Notes: generated from the letters alone by a model not told the origin. DNA of 35,182 nucleotides from Gammaproteobacteria bacterium (GCA_016179185.1 JACORW010000005.1:1-35182), one strand, 5' to 3'; counted from the first letter of the stretch, positions 27,494 through 35,182 are shown. Numbers and translations: made by a program.

Positions 27494-27517
27494 AAACCCT
27501 GATGTCAATCAGGGTTT
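27494..27517 (-). terminator. Hairpin at the end of sulfotransferase B, probable terminator
   Basis: On the minus strand AAACCCTGAT and ATCAGGGTTT form a perfect 10-bp stem around a 4-nt loop, followed by one more T then CGC. The stop codon TGA of the sulfotransferase lies in the loop. The short U-run makes it a weak Rho-independent terminator; partial read-through into the rhamnose module is plausible. Confidence 0.5.
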
Positions 27518-28704
27518 CCCTGATCCAGAATCTGGCGGTTTTTGTTCAGCTTGACCTTTTCCAGCTGTTCTTCATTGACGGCCAGCCGCATCCACTGCAG
27601 CTCCAGCGCCAGCCGGGCATTCGCCCTGTTCACGAGATCCAGTTCCGTGGCCGGCAGCTCAATTTCTCCCGCCCGGCGATGACCCGCCTTCAGCGCCATG
27701 CTGCGAACGTGATCGCGAAACAGGGGCGGCAGGAGTTCGACTATCCGTTCCTGGTCACGGATACGGCCCGCTTCGTCGTAAGACGCTGCATCCGTGGAGG
27801 CGGCGTCGGGAAACTCCAGCAACTCCGCCCCATCCGCTTTCAGGAAGGTCGCGACAAACTCGGCATTGTTCCCCGCCAGTTCCTCCCGGATAGTCCGCAA
27901 TTCCGCCGGTGTGAATACGCATGACTGCGTCGTCCTGCCGGTCCCAATCCCGTGTTCCGCAGACAGGCGCTGGATTTCCTTCGAAATCCGCCATTGCAGC
28001 GACGGCAGGCTGGGAAGATTGTTCAGTCTCGCCAGCAGGTCCGTCGCCAGGTCAGGGGCAGAAACATGGGTCTTCAGCTCCGGATCCACGAGTCCCTGTT
28101 CCTCCGGTGCCGTGATGCCGATCAGTCCCAGAAAGTCGCGTACCACGCCGCCCGAGCCCAGCACATGGCGGTAGGGCCTCAGGCTGACATTGACCGGCGC
28201 GAACACCCTGGACCACTTCCTGGCCCGCGACAGGTAGTCACAGGCGTTTCGATGTCGCGCCATTTTATGCAGCAAGAATAGCGACAGCGACCCGTTGAAC
28301 CGTCGTTCGTCCTTTACCCAGGTCTTGTACTTCGACTTCAGCCACTCGTCCTGGCGCCGGAAGTACAGAACGACGTGCACCCGCTTCGCCATCGCATGGG
28401 TGAGATCCCTGAGGGCATTCACATTGTCCACATCGGAAAATCCTTCGGAGGTCAGTATCACGTTGGGTTCCGGGCGCTGATCGATTTCGTCGCGCAGGTC
28501 CTGCCAGTGCGTGCTGTCCAGATAGGTTTCCTTGGCGGCCCGCAGGCTGGCCTGGAGGTAATAGTGCTGCGCGCGCCTCAGCCCTGAACCGGGAATGTAG
28601 TATCCCCGATCTGCCAGGCGCTCCCGGTTGCGGGCCAGGAACTGCTGCAAGGCCGTCGTCCCGGTCTTCGACAGGCCCGCGTGCAGGTACAACGTCTCCT
28701 TCAT
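27505..28704 (-). CDS. Sulfotransferase-family protein (B)
   Basis: A 399-residue predicted PAPS-dependent sulfotransferase. The 5'-PSB loop is LSKTGTT (11-17) in LHAGLSKTGTTALQQFL; the 3'-PB element is LYFRRQDEWLKSKYK with Arg116 and Ser124 at R-x7-S spacing; ILTSEGF lies between. These three parts match protein A, which is about 65 residues shorter. The C-terminal 45 residues are charged and helical (ELDLVNRANARLALELQWMR). The start is ATG 28704; an in-frame TTG three codons upstream is less likely. It follows protein C by 12 nt and ends in a hairpin. Confidence 0.82.
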   Translation of the reverse strand: MKETLYLHAGLSKTGTTALQQFLARNRERLADRGYYIPGSGLRRAQHYYLQASLRAAKETYLDSTHWQDLRDEIDQRPEPNVILTSEGFSDVDNVNALRDLTHAMAKRVHVVLYFRRQDEWLKSKYKTWVKDERRFNGSLSLFLLHKMARHRNACDYLSRARKWSRVFAPVNVSLRPYRHVLGSGGVVRDFLGLIGITAPEEQGLVDPELKTHVSAPDLATDLLARLNNLPSLPSLQWRISKEIQRLSAEHGIGTGRTTQSCVFTPAELRTIREELAGNNAEFVATFLKADGAELLEFPDAASTDAASYDEAGRIRDQERIVELLPPLFRDHVRSMALKAGHRRAGEIELPATELDLVNRANARLALELQWMRLAVNEEQLEKVKLNKNRQILDQGNPD

Positions 28705-28716
28705 GATCGCCAACCG

Positions 28717-29346
28717 TCAGTTCTTCCCAAAGGAATAGCCGAGCAGCCGGATGTCGTCCGCGTACAGCGACCCGGCCAGTTCAATGTCCTCCGCATCATA
28801 ACCCTCATGATAGGGCGCATGCTCGGTCTTGTTCACCCTGGGAATCTCGCTGACCTCCATGGACAGCCGTTTCAGAATCTTGCCCACATCATCCTCGAAA
28901 TTCTCAAAGCGGCCCAGGAAATCCACCAGCAACTCGCCATTGTCGTCGCAAATGAAGCGGCACTGATGCTCCCACTGAACATGGATTTTCTTCTGAATCA
29001 GGCTCAGATACTTCTTGAAACTGTCCCGCTCATCCATGCCGATGTACTCGCGCAGGTCAGCGCGCTTTTTCATGTAATGGTACTGGGAATACAGTCTGTC
29101 CCATGGATTCCGCACGATGGCAAACTTGAAGTAGGCGTCAAATATCCCGGCGCCGCATTCCTGGCGGATCTGGGTCCCGAGCAGATGCTGCAGCCCCCCG
29201 GTCTGGTACTTGTTGTGATACTCCGAAATGAATCCCATCCAGAGATCCGAGGTCCGCCTTGGCCAGCCCCAGATCAGATTTTCCACCGATCCGCCGCCGC
29301 ACTTGGGGATATGGATGAATATGCACGCTTTCTCGTGCGAAATCAC
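28717..29346 (-). CDS. Sulfotransferase family 2-type protein (C)
   Basis: A 209-residue protein of the HNK-1/chondroitin/heparan 2-O sulfotransferase type (sulfotransfer_2). The 5'-PSB is IFIHIPKCGGGSVE (10-22) and the 3'-PB is FAIVRNPWDRLYSQYHY with Arg79 and Ser87, matching the canonical pattern. The start was set at GTG 29346 (ISHEKACIFIHIPK follows) because it overlaps the stop of gene D as GTGA and places the PAPS loop at the usual distance from the N-terminus; the longer open frame upstream is gene D in another frame. Family members sulfate glycan hydroxyls. Confidence 0.86.
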   Translation of the reverse strand: MISHEKACIFIHIPKCGGGSVENLIWGWPRRTSDLWMGFISEYHNKYQTGGLQHLLGTQIRQECGAGIFDAYFKFAIVRNPWDRLYSQYHYMKKRADLREYIGMDERDSFKKYLSLIQKKIHVQWEHQCRFICDDNGELLVDFLGRFENFEDDVGKILKRLSMEVSEIPRVNKTEHAPYHEGYDAEDIELAGSLYADDIRLLGYSFGKN

Positions 29347-30647
29347 GGCGCATACCCGAAGCGCGCCAGCGCTTCGCCGGCGCGCTCGGCGCACACGGCG
29401 CGCAGCCCCGGCGTCAGTTCCTGTTTCCACCGTCCGATCGAGGCAAGCGGCGAGGCGGATGTCTGGTGAAAGCTGAGTCTGGCATTCGTGGCGGAGGCCT
29501 GCCTGACCGCTGCGGCGACTTCCTCCGGACCCGCGTCCAGTTCCAGGTACCGGCAGAGGCGGCCGGCTTCCGCCTCCGGGTCGCGGATCAGGTCCTCGTA
29601 TCGGACCAGGCATTTGTCCCAGGCAGTGCCTTCGTACCTGGCGGACAGCTCCCGGAATTCGTCGGCGCGCTGCGCCGCAAACTGCGCATTCGATGAAACC
29701 GTGTCCCGGCCGAATGCCGGCGTGCCGCGCTTGCGGTTGAAAGACAGCGCCGAGCAGATCCCGTCGCGAACATCGCGGACAAGATAGATGTCCCTGGCGC
29801 GCGGATAAAGTTCCCGTATCAACCCTCCCAGCGGCAGGCTCTTCTCCGCGAAATAGGAGAACTGCCGCGACCCGGTCCCTGCCCTGGCGCGCCCCTCGTG
29901 GTCAATCAGCGCGCCATATATTCCGTCTATGTTTTCCTGGCAGAATCGCGCGAGCCGCGCCACGTACGGCCCGCCAAGGTACCTGGCGCACACGGGTGAC
30001 ACGCCGAGCCGGTAATAGGGATTCGATGCCACCACACGGTTGCGCCGGTCCCGCATGTTCCATTTGCTCGTCAGTCGCAAGCCGGCCTGGGGAGTGCTCA
30101 GGCTCTCGAGGAAATTGATCCAGTAGTGCGCGGCCAGCAGCTCATGCGGGTACTCGCGATGCACGTACACTCCCGGAAGAAACGAAAGCATCCGCATCAA
30201 CAATGTAGTGCCGCTGCGCCCCATGGAATTGAGGATCACCGGACTGAACTGCGGCACGTACGCGGAATCGAGGCGCACACGCGCGACGTCAATGGTCCCC
30301 AGCGCCACCGGGGCTCCCGAGGCAAACACCGCCTCAACGCCGATCCTGGCCTCGGGCGGCGCTCCGAGAAGATTAAGCCCGAACTCAAACTCCCGGACGC
30401 CGGGGTCGCCGAACAGCGCAAACAGGCCCTTGCGCCGCTGCTCCATGGCCAGCTCATCGAGCACCACGTTGCAGGACGAAAACCGGATGGCGGCCAGCCT
30501 CCCGCGACCGGTCTGAATTGTTCCGCGCAGGAACAGGCTGAATATCTCGTTCGCAAAGCCGGGTTTCATCCGCTCGATCCGGAATTCACCGATGCGGCCC
30601 GGATCGGCCACGTTCACCGAGATCTCACAACGCTGGATTATTCTCAT
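29343..30647 (-). CDS. Sulfotransferase with a conserved N-terminal domain (D)
   Basis: A 434-residue two-part protein. Residues about 1-133 form a strand-rich domain (IIQRCEISVNV..., IFSLFLRGTIQTG, FEFGLNLLGAPPEARIGVEA) with no catalytic motif I recognise. The sulfotransferase domain follows: 5'-PSB SMGRSGTT (141-148) and 3'-PB YLVRDVRDGICSALSF with Arg291 and Ser299. Protein E has the same architecture and many identical motifs, including YPHELL and FNRKRGT/FNAKRGT. The start at ATG 30647 (MRIIQRCEIS) aligns with the start of E; the upstream in-frame extension overlaps nothing conserved. Its stop overlaps gene C by 4 nt. Confidence 0.83.
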   Translation of the reverse strand: MRIIQRCEISVNVADPGRIGEFRIERMKPGFANEIFSLFLRGTIQTGRGRLAAIRFSSCNVVLDELAMEQRRKGLFALFGDPGVREFEFGLNLLGAPPEARIGVEAVFASGAPVALGTIDVARVRLDSAYVPQFSPVILNSMGRSGTTLLMRMLSFLPGVYVHREYPHELLAAHYWINFLESLSTPQAGLRLTSKWNMRDRRNRVVASNPYYRLGVSPVCARYLGGPYVARLARFCQENIDGIYGALIDHEGRARAGTGSRQFSYFAEKSLPLGGLIRELYPRARDIYLVRDVRDGICSALSFNRKRGTPAFGRDTVSSNAQFAAQRADEFRELSARYEGTAWDKCLVRYEDLIRDPEAEAGRLCRYLELDAGPEEVAAAVRQASATNARLSFHQTSASPLASIGRWKQELTPGLRAVCAERAGEALARFGYAP

Positions 30648-30732
30648 CCGGCTGCCGCCCTGTTCCCGGCCGCCGCTGCCCGTTCCGATCGCAACACCGG
30701 CCGGCGCCCGCCAGTTCCAGGCCGCCGCGTCT

Positions 30733-32145
30733 TCATCGGCCGTAACACCGTTGCAGGAATTCGGAGATGAAACCCGCATTGAAACTGTCATCCCAGGAGC
30801 GTGGCCAGGAAAAGCGGGAATTTGCAACCCTGGCCTCGTAGTCACCCGCGCGCCGGGTCGCATCCACTATGGCCGCGCAGACCGACTCCACGCCGGCGGG
30901 AACGGCAATGAGGTTTTTCGAGATGCCCGCCATGCGCTCCGGATCGCGATTCTCAAACGAGGTTGTCACGACCACCATTCCCGCCGCCGCCATTTCCAGG
31001 GGCGGCACGCTGGGATGGGGCGAGTACATCAGGCTGACGCCGACATCGAAGGTCGCCAGCTTCCTGCAATACTCGTCAAACGACATCCGCTTGAGCATTC
31101 TGATCCAGATGTTCTTTCCCAGCGGGATGTCCGTGCCCGGCTCCAGGCTGCCGATCCCGACAAACTCCCAGGAGTCGTCCAGCAGGCCGGACTCCACGGC
31201 CTTTCTCAGCCCCAGCACGCAGAGTTCCAGCAGATTCCTCCCCGCATGTTTCTCCGGCCGCGCATAGATCAGCATTCTGCGCGCCGGGCGTTCGCGCAGT
31301 TCCTCGACCGTCGGCGCCCGCACGTTCGCCAGCGCGTGCTGGAACACCAGCCACTTGCCGTCCGCCTGATCCCCGTTCCTGAATACCCCCAGTTTCCTGG
31401 CGCGGAAGTAATTCGCCAGATCGGGGGAATTGAATATCGCAAAATGATCGAATGTGTACGTCTCATCGCATAATGCGCGAATGCTGTCGTACTCGTAGAA
31501 GATGCACTCATAATCCTGGATGAAAAAGACGAACGGCCTGCCGTTTATTTTCCTGGCGGCCATCTGCGCCAGGCGCGAAGTGGTCCACGAGTAGCCGATG
31601 AAGATGTCGTCCGCACCGGCGGGCAGGACCTGCTCACGATCATGGCCGTCAACAAGCTCCGCATGCTCGAGGCAGAAGCGCAGCGGGTTGTCGGGCCCGA
31701 GCTCCTGCACCAGCTCCTCCTTTGTGGTGACCATGCGCTGGTGCAGAATGATCCGCACCCTGCAATTCAACCTGATCAGCCGCGTCATGAAATTGAACAC
31801 GGCGATGTAGCCGCCGAACACAAACGATGCATCAATGCCGGGCAGCACGAAATTGATGCGGCGCGGGGCATCGGCCGCGACGCTCACATTCAGCGGTTCC
31901 AGCGCATCCTCGATCATCCTGAGATTGTAGATTCGCAGCGGGTCCCTCAGTTCATCGGTCGGGAAACCGAGCGAAAACGGAAAGCACCAGCCGAATTTCC
32001 GCTTGAAAAGGATGTTCAGGTTGTTCAGGGCCTGCCGGATGATGAACAGCTTCTCCCGTCTCGTCCTCGAGGTCATGAACTTCCGGTACATCTGGTGCCG
32101 CCGGATCCATATTTCGCGAAAGAATGAAATTATGCTTCTGATCAT
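30733..32145 (-). CDS. WsaF-like glycosyltransferase
   Basis: A 470-residue GT-B protein. The stretches FVFFIQDYECIFYEYDS, DETYTFDHFAIFNSPDL and IYARPEKHAGRNLLELC, with a C-terminal SVPPLEMAAAGMVVVTTSFENRD, match the pattern of WsaF-type rhamnosyltransferases, which use dTDP-L-rhamnose in S-layer glycan or rhamnan assembly. That fits the rmlB/rmlD genes in the locus. The N-terminal about 75 residues are basic with amphipathic segments (IRSIISFFREIWIRRHQMYR). The start was chosen at ATG 32145 with AAGG 6 nt upstream rather than a TTG two codons earlier. The 85-nt gap to gene D shows nothing notable. Confidence 0.8.
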   Translation of the reverse strand: MIRSIISFFREIWIRRHQMYRKFMTSRTRREKLFIIRQALNNLNILFKRKFGWCFPFSLGFPTDELRDPLRIYNLRMIEDALEPLNVSVAADAPRRINFVLPGIDASFVFGGYIAVFNFMTRLIRLNCRVRIILHQRMVTTKEELVQELGPDNPLRFCLEHAELVDGHDREQVLPAGADDIFIGYSWTTSRLAQMAARKINGRPFVFFIQDYECIFYEYDSIRALCDETYTFDHFAIFNSPDLANYFRARKLGVFRNGDQADGKWLVFQHALANVRAPTVEELRERPARRMLIYARPEKHAGRNLLELCVLGLRKAVESGLLDDSWEFVGIGSLEPGTDIPLGKNIWIRMLKRMSFDEYCRKLATFDVGVSLMYSPHPSVPPLEMAAAGMVVVTTSFENRDPERMAGISKNLIAVPAGVESVCAAIVDATRRAGDYEARVANSRFSWPRSWDDSFNAGFISEFLQRCYGR

Positions 32146-32178
32146 GGTCAACCTTTGTCAGTGGGATTGCTCGTCTTA

Positions 32179-32298
32179 ACAGGTGTGCGCCCCGATCTCA
32201 TGTTGCCAGACACGCTGTAAATACGTCCATGTACGCTCGAGTTCCGACATCCCTGTCTCCACACGGTCCGACAACATGAGATCGGGGCGCACACCTGT
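32179..32298. repeat. 120-bp element with perfect 27-nt inverted ends
   Basis: The left end 32179-32205 (begins ACAGGTGTGCGCCCCGATCT) and right end 32272-32298 are perfect reverse complements over 27 nt. The 66-nt interior contains smaller partial palindromes, such as GACATCCCTGTC. It carries no gene. It lies between genes E and the WsaF-like gene. No obvious target-site duplication flanks it and no U-run follows, so a MITE-like or REP-like mobile repeat is more likely than a terminator, though the transcript would fold into a very stable hairpin. Confidence 0.75.
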
Positions 32299-32323
32299 CT
32301 GCCTCGCATTTCGGAGTGGTCAT

Positions 32324-33592
32324 TCAGTCCTGATATTGCAGTGCGCGCAGCTCGTCGCCTGCCAGGTCCATGCACTTCTGCGCCAGCGCCTGCGGCAATT
32401 CCCGGCGCCAGCGCTGCACCGAGTGGACCGGGCTGGCACTGGTCCTGTGATAGTCCAGATTGCCGTCCGACTTCTCCGCCTGGCTCTGCATCATCGCAAT
32501 CGTTGCCGGTGAACCTTCGAGCCCCAGGTAATCCAGAACATTCCGGATCGTCGCCGCCGGGTCGGCAATCAGATCCTCGTACTTCACCAGTAGGGCCGTG
32601 GATGTGCTGGCCAGATAGGCCTGGTACAGGCCCTTGAATTCCGCGCACCGGTAAGCGGCAAAGCCCGCATCACTTTCCGCGGCCTCCCTGCCGAAATCCT
32701 GCGTGCCGCGCTTGGCGTTGAATGCAAGCGCGGAACAGATATTGTCGCGGACGTCACGGATGAGAAACACCTCTTTGGCAGCAACATAGATTTCCCTGAT
32801 TAACGCGGGAAACGGCAGGCTTTTCTCGGAAAAATATCGCAGTCGCGCGCCGGTCGCGGCAGATTTCGCGCGGCCCAGCCCCTGGTAAAAATGGTCTATG
32901 GACTGCTGGCAGAATGCCGCCAGCTCCCGGACGTAGGCCCCCCCGAGGTACTTCAGTACCGGATCCGGCGCGCCCCGCCGGTAATAGACATGGGTGCGGA
33001 CGGATTTCACCGCGTGGTCGCGCATTTTCCACTTGCTCATGATTCTATCGGCCGCCAGCGGGGTCGTCAGCGATTCCAGCATGTTCACCCAGTAGTATGC
33101 GCCGAGCAGCTCGTGCGGGTATTCATCGTGGACATAGATCGCGGGGTGTTTGCCGAGCAGGTGCATGAACCACGTGGTGCCGCTCCGGCCCATGGAACTC
33201 AGGATCAGCGGTGCAATGGCCGACGCGTAGCCGGTTTCCAGGCGCTCGCGCTCCACATGGATCTCGGCCACCTTGACGGCGTCGCCCGGACCAAAAACGG
33301 CGGCGACCTCAATGTTTCCCATGGTCGGCCCCCCCAGGAGACTGAGCCCCAGCTCAAAGCCGCCCTGCCCCTTCAGCTTCGAAGCAGCGACCTTGATCCG
33401 GTCGAGACGGCGGTTCAGGTACCGGATTTCGAGACGTTTTGGCTTGACGGCGCCCGTTTCCATGGATCCCTTCAGGAACAATCCGAACAGATCATCGTCA
33501 CCGTCGAATCGGCTCCTGGACAGGTCAAAATGAACGATGCGACTCCGGTCCTGAACGCCGACACGGATTTCGCATTTTCTGATCACGCCCAT
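32324..33592 (-). CDS. Sulfotransferase with a conserved N-terminal domain (E)
   Basis: A 422-residue paralogue of protein D. The strand-rich N-terminal domain (about 1-125) starts MGVIRKCEIRVGVQDRSRI and includes LFGLFLKGSMETG and FELGLSLLGGPTMGNIEVAA, aligned with D. The sulfotransferase domain has 5'-PSB SSMGRSGTT (132-140) and 3'-PB FLIRDVRDNICSALAF. HDEYPHELLGAYYW and YHRTSASPVHSVQRWRREL are also shared with D. The 4-nt gap to the AlgX-like gene upstream indicates co-transcription. Substrate unknown; a polysaccharide of this locus is inferred. Confidence 0.84.
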   Translation of the reverse strand: MGVIRKCEIRVGVQDRSRIVHFDLSRSRFDGDDDLFGLFLKGSMETGAVKPKRLEIRYLNRRLDRIKVAASKLKGQGGFELGLSLLGGPTMGNIEVAAVFGPGDAVKVAEIHVERERLETGYASAIAPLILSSMGRSGTTWFMHLLGKHPAIYVHDEYPHELLGAYYWVNMLESLTTPLAADRIMSKWKMRDHAVKSVRTHVYYRRGAPDPVLKYLGGAYVRELAAFCQQSIDHFYQGLGRAKSAATGARLRYFSEKSLPFPALIREIYVAAKEVFLIRDVRDNICSALAFNAKRGTQDFGREAAESDAGFAAYRCAEFKGLYQAYLASTSTALLVKYEDLIADPAATIRNVLDYLGLEGSPATIAMMQSQAEKSDGNLDYHRTSASPVHSVQRWRRELPQALAQKCMDLAGDELRALQYQD

Positions 33593-33596
33593 AAGC

Positions 33597-35182
33597 TCAG
33601 GCCCCGCCGATATCGCCGTGCATCACCGCTTCCGCTGCCCGGAACCGCACTCCGGCGGCGTTTCCCAGCAGATGCAGTTCCGTCCGCCCGTTCCGATCGA
33701 TTTCGTCCACGCACAGGAAAACCTCGCTGGTCTCGGCGCCCACCTGCACGTCGGTGACCTCCTGGTTTGCGTGGCACACCGATTTTCTGGAAACCGCCGA
33801 CCTGATGAGAATGCCCTGGTCCGCCGCCACGCCGAGACGCAAAATGCAGGGGCCGCAACGGGGCTGTTCCCCAGACGGTGCCGCGAAAACGATGCGCCAT
33901 GCCGGCTCGGTCGCCGGCCCGCCGCGGATTTGGGGCATGGGTTTGCCGCGCGCGACCTCTGCGAGCTCAAGCCGGGCCGGCGCGTATTCCGAATCGGCAA
34001 ACAGACGCTGCAGCCGCGCCTGACGGACCCCCGGGGGATTCGCTTCGATCAGGGAACTGGCCAGGCACAACGGCTTCGAACAGCTGTGCAGATGGCCCTC
34101 CACGATCTGCATCAGCACGAAATGCGGCTGTTCTGTTTCTATGATTTCCACCGGAAACGCATCCTTGAGTTTCCATCCGACATTGAACCTGTTGACCGCC
34201 ACCAGCCGCCGGAAATGTTCGGAAAAGAACCGGCTGTTCCAGGCGAAGAATGAATCCACGATGAACAGCGCGCGCCTCAGCGCCGGATCGTCAATCTCGC
34301 TGATGCGCGTTATACCGGTCTCCCGTTTCAGGGAATCCTGCCCGTCACCCGCGCCGACAGTGCGCGCCCGCCAGCCGGCGGATCGCTCGAATTCCATCGT
34401 GGCTTCCGTGCCCCGGATTCCCATCATCGCCAGAAGGTTGGTCCGGTGGCGGCGCGGAGCGGCCACCAGCTCCGGGTAATCAAGGATCCGATCCGCACCG
34501 AAAATGTCCGGAAACGCCCCGGCGATGTAGCGGTAAGCGGCCAGGGCGCCGCGGGAATTCCAGTGACTGTCGGTCTTGAAATAGACGCCGTGATCCTTGC
34601 CCGCCTCGCGCAGCGGAATGCGCAGATCCAGAATGATCACATCCGACCTGCCGGCCATGTGGGCCAAAAACCGGTCCAGCGCCGCGCCGGCGCTGCGCCG
34701 TCCCATGTACGCCGGCATGAATTCTTCGTAAATGCTCTGCTTGGCAGGGGCCACCGCGACTCCGAATGTCACGTTCCTGGCCTTCAGCCAGTCGCGGCGC
34801 TCCTCCAGCACGATGCGCCAGCGGCGCAGATCGGCCTCGGAAACCGCACGCTGCCCCGCGTAGTCCAGCATGTTGCTGCGGCCTTTGAGAAACATCCAGC
34901 CGTCCTTGCCGACCAACACCTTCGCGGTGGGTGAGGTGCCCAACACTCCATACTTCAGCCGCGCATTGAACCGGATCAGGAGATTCCGCATGCCGAAATT
35001 GTCAAGGACATAATGATCAAATGCGGCCGGGATCCCCACATAGTCCGACAGCGAAGCCGGCAGCGGCGGAATCTTCGCGAGCACGCGGTTTTCTTCGAGG
35101 TCGGCGCCGACGATCCCGGGTCTGCCCAGAAAAAGCAACGGGATGGACAGGGACACCAGCAACATCGCGGGCGCAACACTCC
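33597..35182 (-). CDS. AlgX/AlgJ-like SGNH acetyltransferase-type protein (5' end outside window)
   Basis: At least 522 residues, open to the right edge, so the start probably lies outside. A membrane segment (VAPAMLLVSLSIPLLFLG) precedes the family-typical ENRVLAKIPPLP. The SGNH/AlgX-type domain has GKDGWMFLKG, VAPAKQSIYEEFMP, YFKTDSHWNSRGA (catalytic Asp/His pair) and FIVDSFFAW (nucleophile Ser in the GDSF-like block). The last 120 residues form an extra strand-rich domain. Relatives transfer acetyl groups onto exported polysaccharides with a membrane O-acyltransferase (AlgI-type) partner, which would be expected just off the right edge. The polysaccharide of this locus is therefore likely O-acetylated. 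Confidence 0.83.
   Translation of the reverse strand, partial: SVAPAMLLVSLSIPLLFLGRPGIVGADLEENRVLAKIPPLPASLSDYVGIPAAFDHYVLDNFGMRNLLIRFNARLKYGVLGTSPTAKVLVGKDGWMFLKGRSNMLDYAGQRAVSEADLRRWRIVLEERRDWLKARNVTFGVAVAPAKQSIYEEFMPAYMGRRSAGAALDRFLAHMAGRSDVIILDLRIPLREAGKDHGVYFKTDSHWNSRGALAAYRYIAGAFPDIFGADRILDYPELVAAPRRHRTNLLAMMGIRGTEATMEFERSAGWRARTVGAGDGQDSLKRETGITRISEIDDPALRRALFIVDSFFAWNSRFFSEHFRRLVAVNRFNVGWKLKDAFPVEIIETEQPHFVLMQIVEGHLHSCSKPLCLASSLIEANPPGVRQARLQRLFADSEYAPARLELAEVARGKPMPQIRGGPATEPAWRIVFAAPSGEQPRCGPCILRLGVAADQGILIRSAVSRKSVCHANQEVTDVQVGAETSEVFLCVDEIDRNGRTELHLLGNAAGVRFRAAEAVMHGDIGGA

Noticed and set aside
32170..32305. Target-site duplication flanking the 120-bp element
   Set aside because: Bases on the two sides (..TCGTCTTA and CTGCCTCG..) do not match, so transposition is not proven by the flanks.

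Overview
The window reads as a chromosomal segment of a GC-rich gammaproteobacterium. The evidence is a MaeB-type malic enzyme of the standard 759 residues, a proteobacterial UvrB, tRNAs close to those of enterics, and a surface-polysaccharide locus whose gene order partly resembles Pseudomonas O-antigen clusters. The order or genus cannot be fixed from the sequence alone. Almost every gene is on the minus strand; the exceptions are tRNA-Asn and one cytochrome c gene.

Positions 1-4800 hold housekeeping genes: tRNA-Val(GAC), maeB and uvrB (overlapping), and tRNA-Asn(GTT) with a recognisable promoter. Positions 4800-8230 hold a metal-uptake locus: a small secreted Cys/His protein, an outer-membrane barrel, a ZnuA-like binding protein and a ZnuB-like permease, with no ATPase gene. 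Positions 8450-9850 hold a glycine-zipper lipoprotein with a peptidoglycan-binding domain, divergent from a small c-type cytochrome.

Positions 9934-35182 are one co-directional polysaccharide locus of at least 20 genes, read from right to left and running off the right edge. In transcription order: AlgX/AlgJ-like O-acetylation protein, sulfotransferase E, WsaF-like glycosyltransferase, sulfotransferases D, C and B, a WbbL-like glycosyltransferase, rmlD, rmlB, a glycosyltransferase, an asparagine-synthase-type amidotransferase, a GT4 glycosyltransferase, manC, a WbpV-like reductase/epimerase, a WbpL/WecA-like initiating transferase, a WbpM/CapD-like 4,6-dehydratase, sulfotransferase A, a methyltransferase, two DegT-type aminotransferases and a WbqC-family protein. 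Many junctions overlap by 1-25 nt. The most interesting point is five predicted PAPS-dependent sulfotransferases of three sequence types. Together with rhamnose, GDP-mannose, 6-deoxy-HexNAc and amino-sugar genes, they point to a heavily decorated, sulfated surface polysaccharide.

Non-coding DNA carries a second signal. Four intergenic elements are built of degenerate 7-nt tandem units; three show both arms in inverted orientation (130-207, 18644-18760, 21363-21485) and one is cut by the left edge (1-35). Two of them bracket the manC-GT4 pair. A separate 120-bp element with perfect 27-nt inverted ends lies at 32179-32298. No rRNA, CRISPR array or recognisable transposase gene was seen, and no gene-free stretch exceeds 300 bases.
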